In this document: positions 56,027 through 64,000 of the stretch, one piece after another
Layout of the letters: each line of letters starts with the position of its first letter
Position numbering within the stretch: position 1 is the stretch's first letter
Assembly (NCBI GenBank): GCA_033675265.1
Contig: JAUJYZ010000058.1
Location: forward strand, 22,501 to 86,500
DNA: 64,000 nucleotides
Direction: 5' to 3'
Origin: Actinostola sp. cb2023
Taxonomy: Eukaryota > Cnidaria > Anthozoa > Actiniaria > Actinostolidae
Notes under the pieces: generated by a model
The model's input: only the letters and a program-made list of their open reading frames with translations
Databases searched by the model: none
What the model was told of the DNA's origin: nothing
Translations under genes and position numbers: made by a program

Positions 56027-57070
56027 ATGCTGCTCAACCAATCAGATGACACCTATCATAATGGCATTAAAGTACCCTTTATACCACTAGTAGTCATACT
56101 AGTCATCCAGGCTTGTGGGACAGTAGTAGGCAATGTACTCGTCTGCATCGCTATTTATATCCGACCTAATTTACATAACGTGACGTATTACTCCATCTTT
56201 AGCCTCGCTTTGGCGGATCTCCTGGCTGGTGTAGTAGCGATGCCGTCTTATATCGCAAAGAAGTTCATCGATCAAGGACCGTTTGCTCTATTCATCTGTG
56301 ATTCGTTTCGCTTCTCGTACTTCATCACTGGTTATGCGTCTATTTTAAGCCTTTGTGTGATCAGCGTCGATCGTCTAATAGCCGTAAATAATCCGCTGGC
56401 CTATATGAATATAGTAACGCATCGACGCGTAGTGATGGCGTTAGTACTGATATGGATTAATGCTGCGATAGTGTCGCTTCTACCCTTCATACCCCTCCCC
56501 GGGAAACAATCACATGAATGCAACTATAACCCCACCCGGTGGTGGAGTATCATGGTTATTGTTAGTAATGTGTTGATACCATTCTTATTCATCGTTATGT
56601 GCTACATGTACATCTACGTCATAGCGAGATCGCATCTACAGAGAATCAAAAGTGAAATAAGATCTGTTCGAATGTCTCTCACCGACAACAACAAGAACAG
56701 AAGAAAAGAGAGAAAACAACGCAAACAACGCAAAGCCAACGTCACCATTATGATAGTCGTTGGACTATTTGTAATTTGTTGGTTTCCATCGTGTATTTAT
56801 TACTTCTTACAAATGGTATGCCCTCATTGCTTCCCACAATCCTTTGCGACAAAGCGTGATCTCATCAATGCATTGGTTAAGATTCTGACCTTCACGTCGT
56901 CGCTTAGCAACCCTATTATATACTGTTGGCGAAGTGAGGATTTTCGTCGCGCCTTCATTAACATATTAACCAGGAAATCCATGACTTTTGCCTCGACTTT
57001 TCGTCAGGGTTCGAGGTCTAGTTCAAGTAGCAATAGAGACAAAAGTCTTGTAAAAGATGAACACGTCTAA
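56027..57070 (+). CDS. Class A (rhodopsin-family) G-protein-coupled receptor, 347 aa
   Basis: Seven membrane segments are visible. Class A landmarks: GNVLV with N36 (1.50), LALADLLAG with D64 (2.50), C91 at the top of TM3 and C165 in loop 2 (disulfide pair), D115-R116-L117 in place of DRY, W143 (TM4), P185 (TM5), CWFP at 251-254 (TM6), NPIIY at 295-299 (TM7), then helix 8 and a Ser-rich tail. Loop 3 is strongly basic (KNRRKERKQRKQRK). N4 (NQS) is a likely N-glycosylation site. Start: the ATG at 56027 follows an acceptor-like tttctacag; the frame is open further upstream only through a microsatellite, so I use this ATG. A non-coding 5' exon is likely. The ligand cannot be assigned. DRL instead of DRY is a natural variant in some class A families. 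Confidence 0.9.
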   Translation: MLLNQSDDTYHNGIKVPFIPLVVILVIQACGTVVGNVLVCIAIYIRPNLHNVTYYSIFSLALADLLAGVVAMPSYIAKKFIDQGPFALFICDSFRFSYFITGYASILSLCVISVDRLIAVNNPLAYMNIVTHRRVVMALVLIWINAAIVSLLPFIPLPGKQSHECNYNPTRWWSIMVIVSNVLIPFLFIVMCYMYIYVIARSHLQRIKSEIRSVRMSLTDNNKNRRKERKQRKQRKANVTIMIVVGLFVICWFPSCIYYFLQMVCPHCFPQSFATKRDLINALVKILTFTSSLSNPIIYCWRSEDFRRAFINILTRKSMTFASTFRQGSRSSSSSNRDKSLVKDEHV

Positions 57071-57469
57071 AAGCAAAGAAACCACGACGACGACTACTCA
57101 GAAAGAGTCCAACTGATATATTAGAATGGTCATCCATGCAGAGGCTCGAACCGTCCAATCAATTGTGGCTCGTACTTCCACACGTTCAGAAGAAATTGAA
57201 ATAAATAATTACAAAATGGGACGATTCTCCCGGGACATTCTGAGAAGCTGAGACATCGAATCGACTTACGTAGATAGGTTAATTGATACTTAGTTGTTGA
57301 AGTGTGAAAATCAAAATCGCGATTCTTCTTCTGAAAGAATCCGGGGGTGAGATGCGATTCGCCAAAGCTGGCAGATTTTCAAAATGCAAAATTCAGGAGT
57401 GAGATTGTGTCTATCTGGCCTATCTGTGCTCCAGGATCTACCAAGGCAGTTTTGGCCACTTTCAACTTG

Positions 57470-58360
57470 TAAAAACTGCAACCGGTACAATATTTTGCCT
57501 GTAGATCCGCGGGGTGGCAAAAGACTTAAAAAAACTACATAAAAGGGGAAATGCTGCCTGTCGGGCATGAGTAGTTCCGTGATTACCCATAATACATCTC
57601 GGTTGTGCATTCCTAAAATAGTCGAAACTCTATCGAAAATAAAAACAGAAACTAAAACCAAAATTAAATAATTTAAAAATTAACTTTACGGGAAAAAATA
57701 AGAAACGAAACTAGAGTGCAATTTAGAAAAGTGTGAAATAGTACTAACTTTAAATAGTACTAAATAGTGCTATTTCTATTGTTTTCTATTGTTTCATTAG
57801 TGCTATTTAGTACTAATTAGTTATTTAGTTTTCACGTTTTTCTAAATTGCACTCTAAGCGAAAAAATAATAATTTAAAAATAAACTTTCCCGCAGTAAAA
57901 AAAAACAAACTGCAAAAAATTAACAAAACTCTTTAAAAAATCTAAAAGAAGACAAAAATAATTCAAAATAAACTTTACCGAAGAAATAAAACCCAGAATC
58001 TAAAAAAAAAAAATTCGGTTTCACCGGACAGTGACTCGAACCCTCGCGCTACTTAGGAAATTTATGCAAAACACTAAAAATCGACCATACACCCAGACTT
58101 AAATGCTGAGTCACCGTATGTTACGTATAGGACGAAGATTTCAGCCTCATCCGCGCTATCGGGTAGTACACAATCAGAGAAGTAGTCAAAGAGGGAGGGA
58201 ACAGTCGTATCCTAGTCCTAAATGACTGCCCCTTACCACTTCAAGCTATCTGTACTTCCGATTGATTTCGAGAGTAAATTTAGTAGTCTATCGTGTAACG
58301 CTTATTGTTATGGAAATTTATTGACTAACGTAGCCCTCTGGAAATACGCTGGACCTCGAC
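57470..58360 (-). mobile_element. Dispersed repeat, copy 2 (inverted relative to 38.8-39.6 kb)
   Basis: Matches copy 1 as described there and supplies the empty site for the 253-bp foldback (around 57560). It is itself interrupted by the 141-bp MITE at 57714-57854. Box-B-like tRNA words (ggttcgaatct near 58374; complement near 58043) hint at a Pol III or tRNA-related origin, not proven. Confidence 0.7.
57714..57854. mobile_element. 141 bp MITE with TA duplication
   Basis: Ends gagtgcaatttagaaaag / ttttctaaattgcactc flanked by TA (57712-57713, 57855-57856). It is the same length as the copy at 52977-53117, in opposite orientation. Confidence 0.85.
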
Positions 58361-59550
58361 GCCAGTGACCCCGGGTTCGAATCTCCTGGACGTACCAACA
58401 CTTTTTTATACCGTTTTTTTTCTCTTGTCTTTTCTATCGTTGAAACTAATGTCGAGATTACCATTTGTAAATTTTGAGTTTTAAAGAACAAAATATTTAA
58501 ATAATAATAATAATTATTAACCGGTGGATTCCAGGACCTACCGTGGGAGTTTTGGCCACTTTTTTGCCTGTAGGCCGGGGTGGCAAAATACTTTTTTTTT
58601 TAAATACATAAAAGGGGAAATGCTGCCTGTCTAAAACTAGACGCTCTACTAGCGTGAAGTCGGGCTTCTAACTGATATAGCCTATTTGAACTAAATATAG
58701 ATATCGCAGATATCGCGATATGAGGTCAAAGAACGACGACGACGACGGCCTGCATTCCACAGGAAGACCGAATAATAATTATTATTATAAAGGGAGAAGA
58801 TTTCGGCCCCACCCGCGCTATCCTAGTGCTATATAAAACTGGGTCCTAACCAAAAGGCCAGTGAGGGAGGGGATATCCGGCCCCTAAGTCGTACCTTTGG
58901 ATATCCTCTATTAGACCACTGCTCCATCTAGACACAAACGTTGAACAATCAAACGTTTTATTGAAGTTTTACTCTCTTCGTCGGGCCGTTTCATTATGGC
59001 ACCGCGTATTAATTATCTTATTCTATTAATAAATACATAATAAAAGTCTTAATATCTAAAACGAAATAAATAGCTTGTAAACAATTATGAAATGACTCGC
59101 CCTTTTAGCTCCTCTTACCGTTGAGGAGGGGAGACAAGGGCCTGGGTACTCGTATGGCTTTGAAATGATGTCACCAATCACATTAATAGAAAGAATGTCA
59201 GACGAACTTAATTAGAGTCGTTTTCGTATTAGAAGTTGGGGTTCCTGTGGAGATTTTGGCTACACAGGAACCCCATAAATCCCTAAATCCCTAATTCCTA
59301 GAGGTTGCCGCGGAGGAGGCTACGGTACCGTGACACTCAAATGGCTTCCTTTCTGAACCAATCAAAAAGCGTGCAGATGCATCTCAACCAATCAAACTCT
59401 TTCAATACGGCACTGTACCAGGGTACCGTAGCTTTCGGCCACTCAGCATACGAAAACGCCTCCCCTGGAGCCTAGCTTGTGCGACCTTCACCAAATATTT
59501 GTATAATTTATAATTATATAAATTATTAATTTACATTTATCAATATCTAT

Positions 59551-59947
59551 ACGCGTTGTACCGTATTCGGTAGTCCTAAATCTCGTATATACAATGTCAC
59601 CATACGGGTTGTACCGTATTCGGTAGTCCTAAATCTCGTATATACAATGTCACCATACGGGTTGTACGGTATATTCGGTACTCCTAAATCGGTACTCGTA
59701 TATCTCGTATATACAATGTCACCATACGGGTTGTACGGTATTCGGTACTCCTAAATCTCGTATATACAATGTCACCATACGGGTTGTACGGTATTCGGTA
59801 CTCCTAAATCTCGTATATACAATGTCACCATACGGGTTGTACGGTATTCGGTACTCCTAAATCTCGTATATACAATGTCACCATACGGGTTGTACGGTAT
59901 TCGGTACTCCTAAATCTCGCATATACGATGTTACCATACGGTATTCG
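59551..59947. repeat. 53-bp tandem repeat, about seven copies, reaching into a GPCR 3' end
   Basis: The unit includes ccatacgggttgtacggtat and tcggtactcctaaatctcg. The last partial unit overlaps the final codons and stop of the minus-strand GPCR (59931-59948). Confidence 0.95.
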
Positions 59948-62944
59948 GTAACATACTTTGTCGTTTGATGATGGCTATAAATGCTTGTCTATAATCATGT
60001 CCACGGCGAGCGTAAATAAAGAAATTCACTACAGCATTCAAATGCAGGATCCATACTGACATCGTGTAGACAATCGATGGTAATGTAATACCAAACACGC
60101 GTAGGGCCCTGGTAACCAGATACGGTGACCACGTGATCAGGAACAATAGAATAACTGTTAGAATGATTGACGTTGCCTTGGATTCACGACCTGTCAATAG
60201 ATCATAGGTTAGTTAGTTTTATAAGTAGAGCCGGGATAGAAAGCCATTTAGGGTTTGCACGATCACGTGTCGGCAGCCATGACAGGGAGCAGGATAAAGG
60301 AATACCTTTCCCCTAAGGACTTGAATACTTTCTCATGTAAAATGATTCCATTGTTTCTGTCCCCTGTCATGGCTGCCGGCATGTGATCGTGCAAACCCTC
60401 TATACGGCGACAAGTTTGAATGGTTCACTTAATCACCCGTGTGTACATGTCGCCAAGCGCAAATCTGTGACCGAAAATGAATATTGTAATTTTGATTTTG
60501 TAAATGTACTCAGCTTTTATCATCATAAGGACTTCTACTCTTGTTTGTCGTATATCTATATTTGTGAAGAGCTGCACCCTACATACCACGTGTTTGCATA
60601 CCACGTGTTTGCATACCACGTGTTTGCATACCACGTGTTTGCATACCACGTGTTTGCGACATTTTCACCTGTTGCCCGTAGTAATATAGAGTCGTTTTCG
60701 GGTAACCACTTCATGTAGGCACAATCGTTCGCTTATGAAAACGAAGCAGTCTGATGAAGATAAAAACTTAGACACTTTACCTTTGTTTTGCTGTCTTTTA
60801 TCCGTTCATCTCGATATTTTATCATTCTGAAGACTTAAGTTACTATATACTCTATATTGCACAGGACCATTACGTGAGTTGTGCCTACACGAAGTAGTTC
60901 CCCGTTTTCGTATGAGTGGGAAACCTACGGTATGGAGTTACGGTCACGGTACGGATTCGAAGATATTGTATTCAACCAATCACAGCGCGCGAAATCATTT
61001 CTCAACCAATCAGAATGCCTGGATACAGCATGATGATGGCGCGATACGGTCACTGCACGAACCGTACCGTAACTACTTCCTACTCATACGATAACGACTC
61101 TAAGTAGTATGTACAGACAGTACTGACGTCGTATTTGAGTGTCACGGTACCACAGGGTTCCCACTCATACGATAACGACTCTAAGTAGTATGTACAGACA
61201 GTACTGACGTGAGTGTCACGGTACCACAGGGTTCCCACTCATACGATAACGACTCTAAGTAGTATGTACAGACAGTACTGACGTCGTATTTGAGTGTCAC
61301 GGTACCACAGGGTTCCCACTCATACGATAACGACTCTAAGTAGTATGTACAGACAGTACTGACGTCGTATTTGAGTGTCACGGTACCACAGGGTTCCCAC
61401 TCATACGATAACGACTCTAAGTAGTATGTACAGACAGTACTGACGTCGTATTTGAGTGTCACGGTACCACAGGGTTCCCACTCATACGATAACGACTCTA
61501 TGTTGCACAATACTTTGAATATCCGAGTAAACACAGCAACAACATATACAACATGTATTTCATCTTTAATCGTAGATACAAATAAATGTGAGCCAAATGT
61601 CAGATGAAGCATTCATGTTCAATTAAATTATTTGATCAGATGAACCTCGACACGTTTGCTCACTGATTACATCTTCAGTGTTCCCATGGTTACCAGGGTA
61701 GAAATACCCGATCACAATGGAGTACAATAGACAATGATGGGCGACCCGCACTGCTGTTCAGCGAACTAAATTGCGAATGAATAATTGTTTATTAATAATT
61801 AACACACGAATCTCGACTGATGAGTTTCATAACGAACGCCTTTTGTAAGTCAGGACAACTGCTTACTGAGTCAAACAAATTCAATTCTCTACTCAAGGAT
61901 TTCTATGTCATTTAATTCATAATTTGTATCATGTAAATATTGGTTTTGGGTTCTTGGTTTATCCTCTTCAGGCTCCAATAAATACACACAACAGAGGAAC
62001 AGTTTGGCTAAAATATGGTCGTCAACTGACTCTGAAGGATTCAGTTTAAAAAAATGATTAAATTAAAATCAACGGGCTGCCGCAGCGACACGCATCAGCA
62101 GGAATTATGAACGATTCTTCATAAAATAAACCTAACACTATATTTGCTATGAAAGTCGTCCAGCGAATAAAAACACGCTTTCTATTTCCGTCACAATTAA
62201 TTAATATGAAAATATGAAAATAGACAAGAGTAAATTACCTTTGCGATTGATTTCGTAATACTGTATGTCGTACTTACCAATCCTGGTTGTCGATCCTGGC
62301 TGTCTTGCTAACGACGCCCTTATTTTCCTGTGATGTTTTCTAGCGATGGCGAGAACTTTCAAACTCGTAAAAGTCAAAAATAGGAATGGACCAACAATGT
62401 TTAGTAACATCGATGTAACAGAAAACCATAACGGAGACTTGTCCCAAGATACACCGCAATCTAAGCTCACATTGTCATACTCAACGTTGACCAGGACAAG
62501 TGCGAAAACGGTGAAACACACCGAGTGCAACCACGTATAAGCTATCATGATGCAGATGGCAGTGAAGGTGATTCTTACTTGATATCGTAGCGGATCAGCC
62601 ATGGCTACATAACGATCTACAGCAAGCATGACGAGAGTCAATGTCGATGTTATTAGCACAGGGTATGTCATAGCACCTCCAATTTTACAAAGCAATCCAT
62701 TATATCGAACTATTTCTACATTTATAACGGTTGCTAGATGGTACGGCATAATCACTGACGAACACAGCAAATCAGAGATGGCCAAATTCAGCAGTAGAAA
62801 GTTTGAGATATTGCGACGAAGTCTTTGAAATTTCACTGTCGCTACGATTACAAAAGTATTGCCAATGATTCCAAATATAATGACGACGACAAGAAATACT
62901 GTTAGTAGAACAGTTTCTCCGAGTGAAAACGATCGTTCTTCCAT
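59931..62944 (-). CDS. Class A (rhodopsin-family) G-protein-coupled receptor, two exons, 321 aa
   Basis: Exons 62944-62239 and 60190-59931 on minus; donor gtaatt, acceptor attgacag, phase 1 at the junction, total 966 nt with stop. Exon 1 carries TM1-TM5: N29 (GIIGNT), D58 (LAISDLL), C86, DRY at 110-112, C163, P185-region of TM5. Exon 2 carries TM6 (ITWSPY, W256/P258) and TM7, where NPxxY reads N291-F-F-I-Y295, lacking the proline; helix 8 is RRGHDYRQAF. The intron falls at the end of loop 3. The ATG at 62944 is the only in-frame ATG before TM1. The tail after helix 8 is very short and its last codons come from a minisatellite. Ligand not assignable; not a close relative of the plus-strand receptor. 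Confidence 0.88.
60250..60402. mobile_element. ~150 bp foldback element
   Basis: Inverted ends agggtttgcacgatcac / gtgatcgtgcaaaccct and inner arms cggcagccatgacaggg / ccctgtcatggctgccgg. Confidence 0.75.
60585..60657. repeat. 15-bp array carrying CACGTG, five copies
   Basis: The unit is taccacgtgtttgca; each copy has the E-box palindrome CACGTG at a fixed 15-bp spacing. Confidence 0.95.
60900..61085 (+). mobile_element. Dispersed repeat shared with RELCH intron 5
   Basis: Related to 20875-21080. The left end cgttttcgtatgagtgggaa is inverted at the right end (ttcctactcatacgataacg), so it is a palindromic MITE-type element. Confidence 0.7.
61087..61500. repeat. 81-bp tandem repeat, about five copies
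   Basis: The unit runs from ctcatacgataacgactcta to ggtaccacagggttccca and includes tgacgtcg. Spacing is 81 bp except one copy shortened to 74 bp. The right end of the dispersed repeat (60900-61085) forms the start of the unit. The minus-strand 27-residue cycling frame is a repeat artefact. Confidence 0.95.
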
Positions 62945-64000
62945 GGTGTCGTTCAACTACTGATAGAGTACGACTCCTACTGACTGTACTTGATCTTCCG
63001 TCTAGAACAGCGGGTTTGTTCTGCTACCATGTACAGCTAATGAATGAAGTTCAGTAACTCCACGGACTATCTGTATCTACAATCTTTCCATGATTAGCAG
63101 GTGTGCACAAAATACACCGACAGTTATGATTCATTTGTATTCAGCCGTGACGTACGTATCACTATTCTGCGAAGTACTTTCAGAACCAAAATATGTTTTC
63201 GTGTCAACAAGCTTAAGACTCACCAAAAATTACAGCAATGTTACTCTTACTTGCTAGTCTTGGTAGTTGAATTGCTGGTTCTATTGGCTTCAATTCATAT
63301 CTAGTTTTCCTCTGTTTACTTTATAATTTACGTTTACCATCATTGATTCCGTGAACCACTCACTACGAGCCGCTATTTACTTGTAAAGATCAAGCAGAGA
63401 GTGATTCTATTAGACTGATATTAATATACTTTATGTACGGTACGCTCTTTGATCCTGTCGCTCCTGATTGGTTCTCATTTGTTCCCAGTCTCAAGTACCT
63501 TTCCTCTCTTCAAACCATCCACACTTCACATGACAAACAATGACTGTACTTTTTAGCCGCATTTACAGCTGAGGTCTTGATCATGTACTATTACACAACA
63601 GCATGCATAGTGTTCACCTTGTGCCTATACCACTTGAATAATACCTTTATATCTACATGTGAATTGGGTTTTATTCATCTCTAATATTCGACCTTGTTGA
63701 CTTACTGAATAGTCGCAATTTTCGCAGCTAAATGACAAATGAGGTCACAATTAATAATAAGCTTATTCAGTTTTTCTCAGAAGAAAAACAACACGCACAA
63801 AACATTGACTTGAGTTAGAGGAATTCCTTGATGCCATGCTTTGTTGTTGTGTGAAAACCTAGGTTACTATTCTCCCTTTCTACTTTATATACGTGATGTG
63901 TCGGTAATCAGCTCCCAAATGCAGCAACTTTGACAATAATTTCCGTATATCTTTGTAGTCTGTAGCAATTATACTTGTATGCATCGCCGCGCGATACCCT
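62945..64000. other. Region upstream of the minus-strand GPCR
   Basis: No gene, array or element recognised. It presumably contains the receptor promoter and any 5' UTR exon; no core motif is convincing. Confidence 0.4.

Larger units (their letters stand above)
57071..59549. other. Intergenic region between the two GPCR genes
   Basis: It carries copy 2 of the dispersed repeat (57470-58360), a third partial copy near 58530-58630 (ttttgcctgtaggccggggt), the segment 58632-58700 shared with 5010-5090, and a region near 59210-59480 related to the 60.9-61.5 kb repeats (agagtcgttttcgta). No gene recognised. Confidence 0.5.
60191..62238 (-). other. Intron of the minus-strand GPCR
   Basis: It holds a MITE-like element (60250-60402), a 15-bp CACGTG array, a dispersed repeat (60900-61085) and an 81-bp array; 61505-62238 shows nothing recognised. 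Confidence 0.6.

Noticed and set aside
58325..58400. Possible tRNA gene
   Set aside because: Box-B-like ggttcgaatct is present, but no proper acceptor stem or A box at standard spacing; more likely a degenerate tRNA-related repeat.

Overview
This window is animal nuclear DNA, not prokaryotic. It has intron-split genes with GT/AG junctions in consistent phase, short interspersed inverted-repeat elements and very abundant tandem arrays. The gene content (a RELCH orthologue, macro-domain/RING-DTC proteins, class A GPCRs) points to an invertebrate metazoan. I cannot fix the phylum from sequence alone; a cnidarian or other early-branching animal is plausible but unproven.

Layout. (1) 1-13.4 kb: two divergently transcribed paralogues facing away from a ~536 bp shared upstream region. 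The minus-strand gene (partial, leaves the window at base 1) encodes RRM, KH-like and macro domains. The plus-strand gene encodes RRM, KH-like, macro, a long disordered repeat-rich region, a C3HC4 RING and a Deltex C-terminal (DTC) domain. It therefore places ADP-ribose reading and ubiquitin ligation in one polypeptide, and the arrangement recalls the vertebrate PARP9/DTX3L divergent pair. (2) 13.4-16.8 kb: non-coding, with MITE-like and dispersed repeats. (3) 16.8-38.1 kb: one gene, the RELCH orthologue (LisH / coiled coil / HEAT repeats), reconstructed here as 26 coding exons with every junction in phase. Its introns carry most of the tandem arrays; several of these start exactly on a 5' splice site and amplify the exon end plus the donor. 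(4) 38.1-55.8 kb: repeat-rich intergenic DNA holding a 2.3 kb long-arm foldback element with a 9 bp target-site duplication, a 253 bp foldback insertion whose empty site lies 18 kb away, a Harbinger-like non-autonomous element with nested MITEs, and a 1.06 kb 10-bp satellite. (5) 55.8-64 kb: two class A GPCR genes, one with a single visible coding exon on plus and one with two exons on minus, separated by repeats.

The most interesting points are the macro-RING-DTC fusion gene in a divergent paralogue pair, apparent frame changes in its repetitive exon that an intron-like segment could explain, and the recurrent growth of minisatellites on RELCH splice sites. The long open frames inside the arrays (around 27-29.7, 34.4-37.7 and 45.8-46.9 kb) are artefacts of repeats, not genes. 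All exon coordinates are read by eye from splice consensus, phase and family resemblance; none has transcript support here.
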